Source: Leisingera sp. ANG-Vp
GTDB lineage: Bacteria > Pseudomonadota > Alphaproteobacteria > Rhodobacterales > Rhodobacteraceae
Length of the DNA stretch: 64,000 bases
Direction of reading: 5' to 3'
Assembly: GCF_000813725.1 (NCBI RefSeq)
Contig: NZ_JWLD01000015.1
Coordinates: 1 to 64,000, forward strand
A program made the translations under genes and the position numbers. Below the pieces are notes generated by a model. That model ran no database searches. It saw only the letters and a list, made by a program, of their open reading frames with translations, and was not told the DNA's origin. Positions 18,124 to 26,972 of this stretch are shown piece by piece (position 1 is the first letter of the stretch; every line of letters begins with the position of its first letter).

Positions 18124-18561
18124 TCAGGCGGCCTGGCCGAGCAGTGCCTCCAGCTTGCGCAGAGTGGAGGCCCAGCCTTTTTCGTGATTTGCGGCAACCT
18201 CATCATCTCCGAGGTCGCGGTGGTCGATCAGCAGCATGGCGCCGTCACCGGCGGCGGCGATGGTGAAGGTCACATGGCTCTCGGCGCCGCGGCTGCCGTC
18301 CTCGCCGTGCCAGGCCCAGGTGAAGCCGACAGATTTTGGCGCATTCACATGGGTGACCTGGCCGGACACATGAAAGCGCTGACCGTCGCTGTTCTGCATG
18401 ACCGAGTGCCAGGGACCGGTGCGGCTGAAGTCCAGATCGTGTTCCGGGACTTGCACGCCTTCAGGCCCCCACCATTTCAGCAGCTTGTCCGGGGTGGTCA
18501 CCCAATCAAACAGTTTCTCCGGGCTGACCGGGAAGGTCCGCTGCATCTGCAGGCCGCTCAT
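18124..18561 (-). CDS. SRPBCC / AHSA1-domain protein
   Basis: 145 residues from the ATG that overlaps the ArsR stop (ATGA); a longer frame would run inside arsR. It begins MSGLQMQRTFPVSPEKLFDWVTTPDKLLKWWGPEGV, the usual start of the AHSA1 subgroup, whose fold is a hydrophobic ligand pocket. The C-terminal helix (EKGWASTLRKLEALL) closes the pocket. The ligand is unknown. Translational overlap with arsR implies joint production. Confidence 0.88.
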   Translation of the reverse strand: MSGLQMQRTFPVSPEKLFDWVTTPDKLLKWWGPEGVQVPEHDLDFSRTGPWHSVMQNSDGQRFHVSGQVTHVNAPKSVGFTWAWHGEDGSRGAESHVTFTIAAAGDGAMLLIDHRDLGDDEVAANHEKGWASTLRKLEALLGQAA

Positions 18562-18878
18562 CCATCGTCCTCCATCAAGGCTGCTTCCAGCCGGTCCAGG
18601 CTGCCCTCCCAGAAGGCCTTGCGGGAATGGGTCCAATCCGCAATCATCCGCAGCCCCTCCGGCCGGGCAGAATAGAGCCGCTTGGTGCCTTCCGCCCGCT
18701 GGCGGACCAGCCCGGCTTCGCGCAGCACTTTCAGATGGCGCGAAATCGCCGGCGCTGAAATGCCGGCCCCGGGGGCCAGATCGCCCGCAGGCAGTTCGCC
18801 TTGGGTGATCAGCTGATCAACGATCGACATGCGGGTTTCGTCTGACAGGGCGGCAAAGGATTTCAGAAGCGGTGTCAT
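18558..18878 (-). CDS. ArsR-family transcriptional repressor
   Basis: 106 residues from ATG 18878 (MTPLLKSFAALSDETRM); the open frame extends 28 codons further but would run through the likely operator. The winged helix-turn-helix includes ISAPAISRHLKVLREAGLVRQRAEGTKRLYS. No CxC metal motif is seen, so it belongs to the non-metal, self-regulating group found with SRPBCC proteins. A dyad at 18888-18905, just upstream of the start, is a natural autoregulatory site. Confidence 0.88.
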   Translation of the reverse strand: MTPLLKSFAALSDETRMSIVDQLITQGELPAGDLAPGAGISAPAISRHLKVLREAGLVRQRAEGTKRLYSARPEGLRMIADWTHSRKAFWEGSLDRLEAALMEDDG

Positions 18879-18887
18879 GCCAATATT

Positions 18888-18905
18888 ATTAACGGATGCG
18901 TTAAT
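18888..18905. promoter_or_regulatory. candidate ArsR operator
   Basis: Inverted repeat ATTAAC-ggatgc-GTTAAT, 10 bases upstream of the arsR start, in an A+T-rich patch. Its position and symmetry suit an ArsR-type dimer acting on its own operon. The assignment is inferred. Confidence 0.5.
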
Positions 18906-19024
18906 TAATGGAAGGTCTAATTTTCCGGCCCGGTCCATCAGCCGGACTCTTGCGCAGTGCAAAAGAAGGCAGCGGATGTGCTCCCGCCCGTCGTCAGCCT
19001 GTTCTGCAAACAGGCCTCCTCCCG

Positions 19025-19065
19025 TTGGGCCAGGCTCAGCGCCATAGGCGCTGAGCCTGGCCCAA
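19025..19065. repeat. long perfect inverted repeat near the serB 3' end
   Basis: Arms of 19 bases (TTGGGCCAGGCTCAGCGCC at 19025-19043 and its exact complement at 19047-19065) around a 3-base loop ATA. A smaller dyad CCTGTT/AACAGG lies just upstream near 19000-19016. No T-tract follows on either strand. It sits 75 bases beyond the serB stop in the gap to arsR. Confidence 0.75.
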
Positions 19066-19140
19066 GGCCGCCAAGGTGTGGCTGCGCCAGCAGCCGCACC
19101 TGCGGGCGCGGGAGGGCTTCCTGGTTTGCCTGGGGAACGC

Positions 19141-20016
19141 TCAGCCCTGGAACCTGTCCTGGGAGTAGCCTTGGATATAGAGCAGTGCGGTCAGGTCGCC
19201 GTGGTTGATGCGGATATCGCATTCCGCTGCAACGGAAGGTTTGGCATGCAGGGCAACTCCGGAACCGGCGCGTTTCAGCATGCCCAGATCATTGGCGCCG
19301 TCACCCACGGCCATCACCTCCGTCTCGCGGAGTCCCAGCTGAGCGGTGATCTGTTCCAGTGCCTCCACCTTGGCCTCCCGCCCCAGGATCGGGCGTCCCG
19401 CCGCACCGGTCAGCTTGCCGTCTTCTACCAGCAGGGTATTGGCGCGGTTTTCGTCGAAGCCCAGATCTGCAGCAACTTTGGCGGTGAACGCCGTAAACCC
19501 GCCCGAGACCAGCGCCGCATAAGCGCCTTCCGCCTTCATCGTTGCCAGCAGCTGCCTGGCGCCGGGCATCAGGGTGATGCGCTCGGCCAGCACCTTGGCA
19601 ATCACTGATTCCGGAAGCCCTTTCAGCAGCCCGACCCGTTCGGTCAGCGCGCCTTCGAAGTCCAATTCGCCGTTCATTGCCCGTGCGGTGATCTCCTTGA
19701 CCCGGGCGCCGACACCCGCCTCCTCGGCCAGTTCGTCTATGCATTCCTGCTGGATCATGGTGGAGTCCATATCAGCCAGAAGCATCTTCTTTTTGCGCCC
19801 CTCAGCCGCCTGAATGACCAGATCGACGCCGATCTGCTGCAGGTCGTCCCAGACGCCCCAGCGGTTGTCCGGCATCTGTTCCAACGAAAACTCCGCTGCA
19901 ACGCCCAGAGCCAGCCATTCGGCCTCGCCGCCGCCCCAGGCATTGCGCAGCGATTCGATCAGCGCGGGCTCCAACACCGGGCTGGCAGGGTTGCAGAGCA
20001 GGGTGGCAACAAACAT
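19141..20016 (-). CDS. serB: phosphoserine phosphatase
   Basis: 291 residues; last step of serine synthesis. HAD-superfamily catalytic motif [14 protein letters not shown] gives nucleophile D82 and acid D84. LVSGGFTAF is motif II, and [10 protein letters not shown] motif IV. An N-terminal ~75-residue domain precedes the HAD core as in other proteobacterial SerB proteins. ATG 20016 (MFVATLLCN) has GGAG at the right distance; the frame is open further upstream. It is divergent from serC-serA, so the whole phosphorylated serine pathway is encoded within 4 kb. Confidence 0.95.
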   Translation of the reverse strand: MFVATLLCNPASPVLEPALIESLRNAWGGGEAEWLALGVAAEFSLEQMPDNRWGVWDDLQQIGVDLVIQAAEGRKKKMLLADMDSTMIQQECIDELAEEAGVGARVKEITARAMNGELDFEGALTERVGLLKGLPESVIAKVLAERITLMPGARQLLATMKAEGAYAALVSGGFTAFTAKVAADLGFDENRANTLLVEDGKLTGAAGRPILGREAKVEALEQITAQLGLRETEVMAVGDGANDLGMLKRAGSGVALHAKPSVAAECDIRINHGDLTALLYIQGYSQDRFQG

Positions 20017-20149
20017 CGGCGGGCTCCATTCCGTTTGGATTCCCTTTGTCATAGCGGCCCGTTTCCGGATCGGCCAGCCTGCCGGAAACCGTCAAAAACA
20101 GGGGCCATTATAAGGCAGGCCGCTTGCCCTCATTTTGAACCGGCTGTTT

Positions 20150-20295
20150 CCGATGGTGGAAAAACGTGTCGCAAAAAGCGTACTATTGGCCGTATTTTTC
20201 CAACTTTTCGGTTGCGTGCCGCGCTGCAGCACCCTAGCTCTGATGGCGGGACACCCCTCCCCAACGAGGGGCGCTTATCTGGAAGGGTAGCATTT
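20150..20295 (+). promoter_or_regulatory. serC leader region, possible serC-type RNA element
   Basis: The 279 bases between serB and serC contain no gene. The part nearest serC has a hairpin CCCCT-ccccaacg-AGGGG near 20259-20276, followed by CGCTTATCTGGAAGGGTAGC leading to the ATG at 20296. A conserved RNA called the serC motif is described upstream of serC in alphaproteobacteria; the location fits, but I cannot align it to that consensus. Confidence 0.35.
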
Positions 20296-21450
20296 ATGGC
20301 TATTGAACAACCGGCATCGCGGCCGGCCAATCCGCGTTTTTCCTCGGGGCCTTGCGCCAAACCTCCTGTTTTTGATGTTGCTAAACTTGCCGGTGCGCCG
20401 CTGGGCCGCTCGCACCGCGCAGCTGTGGGCAAAGAGCGCCTGAAGGCGGCAATCGAAGGCACCCGCGAAATTCTGGGTATCCCGGCGGACTACAAAATCG
20501 GCATCGTTCCCGCCTCCGACACTGGTGCGGTGGAGATGGCGATGTGGAACCTTCTGGGTGCCCGCGGGGTTGAGATGCTGGCCTGGGAAAGCTTTGGCGC
20601 CGGCTGGGTCACTGACGTGGTGAAACAGCTGAAGCTGGACGCTACTGTGAAAACTGCCGACTACGGCCAGATCGTCGATCTCGGCACCGTTGATTTCTCT
20701 AATGACGTTGTCTTCACCTGGAACGGCACCACCTCCGGTGTGCGGGTGCCCAATGGCAACTGGATCCCGGCAGACCGTGAGGGGCTGACCATCTGCGATG
20801 CGACCTCCGCCGCCTTTGCGCAGCGTCTGCCCTGGGACAAGCTGGATGTGACTACTTTCTCCTGGCAGAAAGTGCTGGGCGGCGAGGCGGCCCACGGCAT
20901 GCTGATCCTGTCGCCCCGTGCAGTCGAACGGCTGGAGAGCTACACCCCCGCCTGGCCGCTGCCCAAGATCTTCCGCCTGACCAAGGGCGGCAAGCTGATC
21001 GACGGCATTTTCCAGGGCGCCACAATCAACACGCCCTCGATGCTGGCGGTTGAGGACTACCTGCTGGCGCTGGACTGGGCCCGCTCCATTGGCGGTCTGG
21101 AAGGTCTGCGCGAGCGCGCCTATGCCAGCCTCGCCGCGGTGCAGAGCTTTGTGCAGGACAACCCCTGGATCGCCTTTCTGGCGGAACAGCCGGAAAACCG
21201 CTCCAACACCTCTGTCTGCCTCAAGTTCACCGACCCGCGCATCCAGGACGGCGCTGCCTTTGCCAAGGCCGTCGCCAAACGGCTGGAGGGCGAAGGTGTG
21301 GCCTATGACATCGGCGCCTACCGCGACGCGCCTCCGGGCCTGCGCATCTGGTGCGGCGGCACCGTGGAAGCCACTGACGTGGCGGCCTTGATGCCTTGGA
21401 TCAAATGGGCCTTTGAGGCCGCGATCGCAGCCCAAACTGAGGCTGCCTGA
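20296..21450 (+). CDS. serC: phosphoserine aminotransferase
   Basis: 384 residues, class V PLP aminotransferase converting 3-phosphohydroxypyruvate and glutamate to O-phosphoserine and 2-oxoglutarate (in some bacteria it also acts in pyridoxal phosphate synthesis). The PLP lysine is K192 in [29 protein letters not shown] at the N-terminus and [14 protein letters not shown] are typical of the alphaproteobacterial subgroup. The ATG at 20296 follows GGAAGGGT. The frame extends upstream over 80 codons without family similarity. Probably an operon with serA. Confidence 0.96.
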   Translation: MAIEQPASRPANPRFSSGPCAKPPVFDVAKLAGAPLGRSHRAAVGKERLKAAIEGTREILGIPADYKIGIVPASDTGAVEMAMWNLLGARGVEMLAWESFGAGWVTDVVKQLKLDATVKTADYGQIVDLGTVDFSNDVVFTWNGTTSGVRVPNGNWIPADREGLTICDATSAAFAQRLPWDKLDVTTFSWQKVLGGEAAHGMLILSPRAVERLESYTPAWPLPKIFRLTKGGKLIDGIFQGATINTPSMLAVEDYLLALDWARSIGGLEGLRERAYASLAAVQSFVQDNPWIAFLAEQPENRSNTSVCLKFTDPRIQDGAAFAKAVAKRLEGEGVAYDIGAYRDAPPGLRIWCGGTVEATDVAALMPWIKWAFEAAIAAQTEAA

Positions 21451-21459
21451 CAATCGTTC

Positions 21460-21511
21460 CGCCCGGCGGCACCGCCGGGCAGCGCCCGAGCCTTCCCACG
21501 GGAGGGCGCAG
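21460..21511 (+). repeat. dispersed hairpin repeat, family 2, copy 1
   Basis: Begins 10 bases after the serC stop: hairpin GCCCGGCGG-ca-CCGCCGGGC (21461-21480), then AGCGCCCGAGCCTTCCCACG and GGAGGGCGCA. The same series (GCCCGGC hairpin, CAGCGCC-GA-CCTTCCC, GG-AGGCGC) recurs just after the rarD stop at 38130-38211. No T-tract, so serC and serA may still be co-transcribed. Confidence 0.65.
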
Positions 21512-21563
21512 CCCTCTGCAAAACACATGGCCGTTACAGGCCCCCGCAAAAAGGACCAACCAC

Positions 21564-23159
21564 ATGGCTCCCAAAGTACTCGTCTCCGACAAGCTCTCGG
21601 AAACTGCCGTCCAGATCTTCCGCGACCGCGGCATCGACGTCGACTTCCTACCCGACGTGGGCAAGGACAAGGATAAGCTGGCCGAAATCATCGGCCAGTA
21701 CGACGGCCTTGCCATCCGCTCCGCTACCAAGGTGACCGAAAAGATCCTGGAGAAGGCAGACAATCTCAAAGTCGTTGGCCGCGCCGGCATCGGCACCGAC
21801 AACGTCGACAAGGAAGCTGCCTCCAAGCGCGGCGTCATTGTGATGAACACGCCGTTCGGAAACATGATCACCACCGCTGAACACGCCATCGCCATGATGT
21901 TCGCCACCGCCCGCCAGCTGCCCGAGGCCTCTGCCTCCACCCATGCCGGCAAATGGGAAAAGTCGAAATTCATGGGGGTTGAACTGACCGGCAAGACCCT
22001 CGGCGTGATCGGCGCCGGAAACATCGGCGGCATCGTCTGCGACCGTGCCCGCGGCCTCAAGATGAAGGTTGCGGCCTATGACCCCTATCTGAGCACCGAG
22101 AAGGCCGACAAAATGGGCGTCGAAAAGGTGGAGCTGGACGAACTGCTCGCGCGCGCCGATTTCATCACTCTGCATGTGCCGCTGACCGACCAGACCCGTA
22201 ACATCCTGTCCAAGGAAAACCTGGAGAAGACCAAGAAGGGCGTGCGGATCATCAACTGCGCCCGCGGCGGCCTGGTGGACGAGGCCGCTCTGGCCGAACT
22301 CCTCACCTCCGGCCATGTGGCAGGCGCCGCCTTTGATGTGTTCTCGGTTGAACCGGCCAAGGAAAACGCCCTCTTCGGCCTGCCGAACGTGGTCTGCACC
22401 CCGCACCTGGGCGCCGCCACGACCGAGGCGCAGGAAAACGTTGCCCTGCAGGTGGCTGAGCAGATGTCCAACTACCTGCTGACCGGCGCTGTCGAAAACG
22501 CGCTGAACATGCCCAGCGTGACCGCCGAGGAAGCCAAGGTCATGGGCCCCTGGATCAAACTGGCCGACCATCTGGGCTCCTTCGTTGGCCAGATGACGGA
22601 TGAGCCGATCAAGGCGATCAACATCCTTTATGACGGTGTGGCCGCAGGCATGAACCTGGACGCGCTGAACTGCGCGGTGATCGCCGGTATCATGAAGCGC
22701 TCCAACCCCGAGGTGAACATGGTTTCCGCCCCGGTGGTTGCCAAGGAGCGCGGTATTCAGATCTCCACCACCAACCAGGATAAGTCAGGCTCCTTTGACG
22801 GTTACATCAAGGTGACGGCCGTGACCTCGAAACGCGAGCGCTCGGTGGCAGGCACCGTGTTCTCCGACAGCAAGCCGCGGTTCATCCAGATCAAGGGCAT
22901 CAATATCGAGGCCGATGTGGGCGCGCATATGCTCTACACCACAAACGAGGACGTGCCTGGCATCATCGGCACCCTGGGCCATACTCTGGGCGACAACGGC
23001 GTCAATATCGCCAACTTCACCCTTGGCCGGGCAGAGGCCGGCGGCGAAGCCATCGCGCTCCTTTATGTGGACGAAGCGGTTCCTGCCGAGGCCCGGGCCA
23101 AGCTGGCCGAGACCGGTCTGTTCAACCAGATCAAGCCGCTGGAGTTTGACGTCGCCTGA
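21564..23159 (+). CDS. serA: D-3-phosphoglycerate dehydrogenase
   Basis: 531 residues; the first, committed step of serine synthesis: 3-phosphoglycerate plus NAD to 3-phosphohydroxypyruvate. Nucleotide-binding GAGNIGG, catalytic arginine in NCARGGLVDEAAL, and TPHLGAATTEAQENVA with the catalytic histidine identify the 2-hydroxyacid dehydrogenase core (about 1-315). An intervening allosteric-substrate-binding domain (about 320-440) and a C-terminal ACT domain (about 455-531) make it the long type, which often responds to serine. It lies 113 bases after serC. The last 29 bases overlap the convergent membrane-protein gene. Confidence 0.97.
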   Translation: MAPKVLVSDKLSETAVQIFRDRGIDVDFLPDVGKDKDKLAEIIGQYDGLAIRSATKVTEKILEKADNLKVVGRAGIGTDNVDKEAASKRGVIVMNTPFGNMITTAEHAIAMMFATARQLPEASASTHAGKWEKSKFMGVELTGKTLGVIGAGNIGGIVCDRARGLKMKVAAYDPYLSTEKADKMGVEKVELDELLARADFITLHVPLTDQTRNILSKENLEKTKKGVRIINCARGGLVDEAALAELLTSGHVAGAAFDVFSVEPAKENALFGLPNVVCTPHLGAATTEAQENVALQVAEQMSNYLLTGAVENALNMPSVTAEEAKVMGPWIKLADHLGSFVGQMTDEPIKAINILYDGVAAGMNLDALNCAVIAGIMKRSNPEVNMVSAPVVAKERGIQISTTNQDKSGSFDGYIKVTAVTSKRERSVAGTVFSDSKPRFIQIKGINIEADVGAHMLYTTNEDVPGIIGTLGHTLGDNGVNIANFTLGRAEAGGEAIALLYVDEAVPAEARAKLAETGLFNQIKPLEFDVA

Positions 23160-23610
23160 GCGACCGGAAGGTAACAGCCGACCGCCCCTGCACCCCGGTG
23201 CGGGGGCGGTCCCTCAGCTTCAGCGCGGGCACGAAAACCGCTTTTTTCGGTCGGCTGCGCAGCACAACACTCGCAAAAATCAGTATCGACAGCAGTGCCA
23301 CTGCCGATCCTGCTTGTGCCAGCACCTCAGTTCGCTCCTGAATGGCCAGCGGGATACCCGGCACCAGCAGCACCAGGGCCAGCAGCGCGCAGCCCAGATG
23401 CCAGCGCGGCAATGCCCCTTCAGCCGCCTCGGGCAGCAGGTGGTAGTACAGCGCATAAATCGCGCAGCTGACCCAGCCCAGCAGGTTCAAATGCCCATGC
23501 GCCGGCGACAGAAGGTGATCCTGGCTCGCCGACATCTGGATGCCCCAAACCATGCCGCCAACCGCCGAGGCCACAGCGGCCAGCATGAACCATCGCGCAA
23601 TTCCCTTCAT
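23131..23610 (-). CDS. small membrane protein with an oxidase-like histidine helix
   Basis: 159 residues with four predicted transmembrane helices: about 6-26, 41-60, 71-92 and 97-116. The second helix AHGHLNLLGWVSCAIYALYYHLLP resembles helix II of heme-copper oxidase subunit I, where a histidine ligates heme, but the rest of that large protein is absent. It is followed by a basic, probably cytoplasmic tail of about 40 residues. An excellent GGGAGGAA precedes the ATG. The tail is encoded opposite the serA terminator-like hairpin, and the stop lies inside serA. Function unknown. Confidence 0.75.
   Translation of the reverse strand: MKGIARWFMLAAVASAVGGMVWGIQMSASQDHLLSPAHGHLNLLGWVSCAIYALYYHLLPEAAEGALPRWHLGCALLALVLLVPGIPLAIQERTEVLAQAGSAVALLSILIFASVVLRSRPKKAVFVPALKLRDRPRTGVQGRSAVTFRSLRRRQTPAA
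23180..23211 (+). terminator. hairpin after serA
   Basis: 15-base arms GACCGCCCCTGCACC / GGTGCGGGGGCGGTC with one G-T wobble, 20 bases after the serA stop and inside the coding region of the convergent membrane-protein gene. There is no T-tract, so termination is uncertain; a stability hairpin is the alternative. Confidence 0.5.
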
Positions 23611-23766
23611 CTCTTCCTCCCGGCTCCGTCTTAGGCAAAAGTCTCCCGGCTAATGGTGGCGCAGGCAGATCATTTGGCCAGTCCCCATTTCGGCAGCACC
23701 CGGGGGTTGAGCCCGCCAGCGCAATGCGCCATCACTGCCCCCAAGCCCGCACATAGGAGCCGCGCC

Positions 23767-24495
23767 ATGTCCGCCCCCCTCTACGCCATCGGAGACATCC
23801 ACGGCCAGCTTGCCATGCTGGAAGACGCGCTGCAGCGGATCAAGGCCGACGGCGGCGAGGGCGCCCGCATCGTCTTTCTCGGCGACTACACAGACCGCGG
23901 CCCTGAAAGCCGCGGCGTGATTGACCGGCTGATGCAGGGCCAGGCCGAGGGCCGCAACTGGATCTGCCTCAAGGGCAACCATGACCGGATGTTCTCGATG
24001 TTCCTGGAGGGCTACCCGCGCAACGATTCCCAGCTTCTGGTTGGCTATCACTGGCTGCATGAGCGGCTGGGCGGTATCGAAACTCTGCAGTCCTACGGGG
24101 TCGAAGTGGCCGAGGGCGACCGTATCTACCAGGTCCACAAACACGCCCGCGCTGCGGTGCCGCAGGCGCATCTGGACTTCCTGGACTGCCTGAAGCCGTA
24201 CCACCAGGAGGGAGAGCTGCTGTTCGTGCACGCGGGCATCCGCCCCGGCCTGCCGCTTGAGGCGCAAAGCGAGGATGACCTGATCTGGATCCGCCAGGAA
24301 TTCCTCAAGGACGAGTGCACCCACCCCTGGCTGGTGGTGCATGGCCATACACCAGAAAAACAGGCCGAGCATCGCGGGAACCGCATCAACCTCGACAGCG
24401 GCGCCGGTTACGGCCGCCCGCTGTCCGTGGCCGTCTTCGAAGGCCGTGACTGCTGGCTGCTGACAGATCAGGGCCGGGTGCCGCTTACCCCCTGA
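23767..24495 (+). CDS. serine/threonine-type metallophosphatase (PPP-like)
   Basis: 242 residues. The calcineurin-like phosphoesterase signatures are complete: GDIHGQ (D10, H12), GDYTDRGPESRG (D40, with the DRGP block) and GNHDRMF (N71, H72), then HAGIRPGLPL and VVHGHTP with later metal histidines. The GD-HG / GDxxDRG / GNHD series with R after D marks the bacterial PPP group near PrpA/ApaH-like phosphatases. ATG 23767 follows AGGAG. The natural substrate, phosphoprotein or dinucleotide, is not determined. Confidence 0.9.
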   Translation: MSAPLYAIGDIHGQLAMLEDALQRIKADGGEGARIVFLGDYTDRGPESRGVIDRLMQGQAEGRNWICLKGNHDRMFSMFLEGYPRNDSQLLVGYHWLHERLGGIETLQSYGVEVAEGDRIYQVHKHARAAVPQAHLDFLDCLKPYHQEGELLFVHAGIRPGLPLEAQSEDDLIWIRQEFLKDECTHPWLVVHGHTPEKQAEHRGNRINLDSGAGYGRPLSVAVFEGRDCWLLTDQGRVPLTP

Positions 24496-24504
24496 TCCTT
24501 CCAG

Positions 24505-24569
24505 CTTCATTCTGGTCAAAAATACCCTGGGGGTGAGCGCCTTAGGCGCGAGGGGGCAAAGCCCCCTTC
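24505..24569 (-). repeat. dispersed hairpin repeat, family 1, copy C
   Basis: Minus orientation, beginning just after the tdh stop: GAAGGGGGCTTTGCCCCCTC hairpin, GCGCC-taa-GGCGC hairpin, then CACCCCCAGGGTATTTTTGA and CCAGAATGAAG. It matches copy B (30465-30529) almost segment for segment and could act as the tdh 3' end. Confidence 0.7.
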
Positions 24570-24576
24570 ACTGGGG

Positions 24577-25623
24577 TCAGGACCAGTCCAGCACCACCTT
24601 GCCGCTCAAGCCCGATTTCATCGCCGCAAACCCTTCTGCGAAATCATCCACGCCAAAGCGGTGGGTGATCACCCGGCTCACATCCAGCCCGTTCTGCAGC
24701 ATGGCAATCATCTTGTACCAGGTCTCGAACATCTCGCGCCCGTAGACGCCCTTGATGGTGATCGCCTTGAACACGATGCGGCTCCAGTCCACCGGAGACT
24801 GCCCCGGCGGAATGCCCAGAAGCGCAATCTTGCCGCCCATCACCAGCGCCTCAACCATCTGGTCCAGAGCGGCTTGCGAGCCCGACATTTCCAGCCCGAC
24901 ATCAAACCCTTGGGTCATGCCCAGTTCATCGATCACGTCCTGCAGCTCCTCCTGGGCCACATTCACCGGGTGTACCGTCGGCACCACATGCTCTGCCAGC
25001 TTCAGACGGTCCGGGTTGATATCGGTGATCACCACATGCCGCGCCCCGGCATGGCGTGCCACTGCGGCGGCCATGATGCCAATCGGCCCGGCGCCGGTGA
25101 TCAGCACATCCTCCCCCAGCAGATCAAAGCTCAGTGCGGTATGCACCGCATTTCCCAGCGGGTCGAGGATCGCACCGATTTCATCCGGCACGTCATCCGG
25201 CAGCGGCACCACGTTGAAAGCCGGCAGTTTCAGATACTGGGCAAAGGCGCCCTGCTCATTCACCCCGATGCCGCGGGTGCCGGGGTCCAGGTGGAATTTG
25301 CCGGCCCGGGACTGACGCGAGTCATGCTCGATCAAATGCCCCTCGCCGGAACAGCGCTGACCCACTTCCAGACCGGTCACATCCTTGCCCAGCTCGACAA
25401 TCTCACCCGCAAACTCATGGCCTGTGATCAGCGGCACCGGCACCGTATGCGCGGCCCATTCATCCCAGTTCCAGATGTGGATGTCTGTGCCGCAGATGCC
25501 GGTTTTCGTCACCTTGATCAGCACTTCGTCCGGGCCGATCTCCGGCACCGGCGCCTGCACCATCCACAGGCCCTCCTGCGGATGGCTTTTCTCCAGCGCC
25601 TTCATCGTGTTGGGCAGGCTCAT
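24577..25623 (-). CDS. tdh: L-threonine 3-dehydrogenase lacking the structural zinc site
   Basis: 348-residue zinc alcohol dehydrogenase-fold enzyme: L-threonine plus NAD to 2-amino-3-ketobutyrate. Catalytic zinc ligands are C44 ([11 protein letters not shown]), H69 and E70 (ITGHEFAGE); the cofactor loop [13 protein letters not shown] is intact. In the structural lobe [20 protein letters not shown] the four cysteines of the E. coli enzyme (spacing C-x2-C-x2-C-x7-C) are replaced by E99, S102, S105 and D113, while the surrounding residues are kept. The start overlaps the kbl stop by one base (TGATG), so kbl and tdh are coupled. Similarity along the whole length keeps the Tdh call. Confidence 0.93.
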   Translation of the reverse strand: MSLPNTMKALEKSHPQEGLWMVQAPVPEIGPDEVLIKVTKTGICGTDIHIWNWDEWAAHTVPVPLITGHEFAGEIVELGKDVTGLEVGQRCSGEGHLIEHDSRQSRAGKFHLDPGTRGIGVNEQGAFAQYLKLPAFNVVPLPDDVPDEIGAILDPLGNAVHTALSFDLLGEDVLITGAGPIGIMAAAVARHAGARHVVITDINPDRLKLAEHVVPTVHPVNVAQEELQDVIDELGMTQGFDVGLEMSGSQAALDQMVEALVMGGKIALLGIPPGQSPVDWSRIVFKAITIKGVYGREMFETWYKMIAMLQNGLDVSRVITHRFGVDDFAEGFAAMKSGLSGKVVLDWS

Positions 25624-26807
25624 CAGATCACCCCCAGCTCTTTGCCGACCTTGCCAAAGGCCGCCAGGGCCCGGTCCAGTTCGTCCCGGGTCAGGGCCGC
25701 ATTCATCTGGGTGCGGATCCGCGCCTGGCCGCGCGGCACCACCGGGAAGAAGAAGCCGGAAACATAGACGCCTTCGTCAAACAGCCGTGCCGCCATGTCC
25801 TGCGCCAGCTGCGCCTCGCCCAGCATCACCGGGATGATCGGATGCTCACCCGGCAGCAGGTCAAAGCCCAAACCTTCCAGTCCCGCGCGCCAGTACTTGG
25901 CATTCTCGAACAGCTGCGCCCGCAGCCCGTCCCCTTCCTCCACCAGCCGGATCGCTTCCAGCCCGGCAGCAACAATCGATGGCGGCAGCGAATTGGAGAA
26001 CAAATAGGGCCGCGCCCGCTGCCGCAGCAGGTCGATCACTGGCTGCGGCCCGGCGATATAACCGCCGATGGCCCCCCCAAGTGCTTTGCCCAAAGTTCCT
26101 GTCAGAATGTCCACATCCACCCCGAAATGCTCCGGCGTGCCCGCACCCGTCGCGCCCATGAAACCGGTCGCATGGCAGTCATCCACCATCACTACCGCGT
26201 CGTATTTGTCCGCCAGCGCCCGGATTTCCGGCAGCTTTGCCAAATAGCCGTCCATCGAGAACACCCCGTCGGTCGCGATCATGATATGGCGCGCGCCGTC
26301 TTCGCGGGCCTGCTTCAGCCAGGCTTCCAGATCATTCATATCGCTGTTCAGGTAACGGTAGCGCTTGGCCTTGCACAGGCGCACCCCGTCAATGATCGAC
26401 GCATGGTTCAGCGAGTCCGAGATAATCGCATCTTCCGGCCCCAGCAGCGGCTCGAACAGCCCGCCATTGGCGTCGAAACAGGCAGCAAACAGGATCGCAT
26501 CATCCTTGCCCAGGAATTTCGCAAGCCGGCTCTCCAGCTCCCGGTGAATGTCCTGTGTGCCGCAGATGAACCGCACCGAGGCCATGCCGAACCCTTTTGG
26601 CTCCATTGCATCCTTGGCCGCCTGGATCAGAGCAGGGTGGTCCGCCAGCCCCAGATAGTTGTTGGCGCAGAGGTTGATCACGTCCCGGTCCCCGACCGTG
26701 ATTTCGCCCCCCTGCGGGGAGGTGATCATTCGCTCACGTTTATACAGCCCCTCGGCCTCGATCTGGGCCAGCGTGTTGGAGATGTCGGTCAGAAATGCGT
26801 TGGACAT
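25623..26807 (-). CDS. kbl: 2-amino-3-ketobutyrate coenzyme A ligase (glycine C-acetyltransferase)
   Basis: 394 residues from the ATG at 26807 (GGGAG 8 bases upstream). PLP alpha-oxoamine synthase that cleaves the Tdh product with CoA to glycine and acetyl-CoA. The PLP lysine is K241 in [25 protein letters not shown] and [12 protein letters not shown] are typical of Kbl as opposed to BioF or ALAS. The pair supplies glycine and acetyl-CoA from threonine. Confidence 0.96.
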   Translation of the reverse strand: MSNAFLTDISNTLAQIEAEGLYKRERMITSPQGGEITVGDRDVINLCANNYLGLADHPALIQAAKDAMEPKGFGMASVRFICGTQDIHRELESRLAKFLGKDDAILFAACFDANGGLFEPLLGPEDAIISDSLNHASIIDGVRLCKAKRYRYLNSDMNDLEAWLKQAREDGARHIMIATDGVFSMDGYLAKLPEIRALADKYDAVVMVDDCHATGFMGATGAGTPEHFGVDVDILTGTLGKALGGAIGGYIAGPQPVIDLLRQRARPYLFSNSLPPSIVAAGLEAIRLVEEGDGLRAQLFENAKYWRAGLEGLGFDLLPGEHPIIPVMLGEAQLAQDMAARLFDEGVYVSGFFFPVVPRGQARIRTQMNAALTRDELDRALAAFGKVGKELGVI

Positions 26808-26857
26808 GAGCAAACTCCCTGGATGTCTCGAGTCGCGTGTCTAGCATAGCGGATGTG

Positions 26858-26890
26858 TTTCCGGAATACGGGAATTCGTTATCCCGGAAA
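26858..26890. promoter_or_regulatory. nested dyad in the kbl upstream region
   Basis: TTTCCGG at 26858-26864 pairs with CCGGAAA at 26884-26890, and inside them CGGGA (26869-26873) with TCCCG (26882-26886). It lies about 50 bases upstream of the kbl start. The layout suits a dimeric or multimeric regulator of threonine catabolism, for example of the Lrp type; the factor is not known. Confidence 0.4.
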
Positions 26891-26972
26891 AAAATCCGTG
26901 AAACTGGAACGTCTGGGTGAAATTCCGCCAAACCGACCTATCTGCCCCGGCAGCAGCAGGAAGGAGACAGCC

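Noticed and set aside
18888-18905. CtrA box at the arsR start
   Set aside because: The TTAA halves are eight bases apart, not seven, and the site is a true inverted repeat, which suits ArsR better.
20275-21549. 424-codon open frame opposite serC
   Set aside because: Shadow of serC; no family match by eye.
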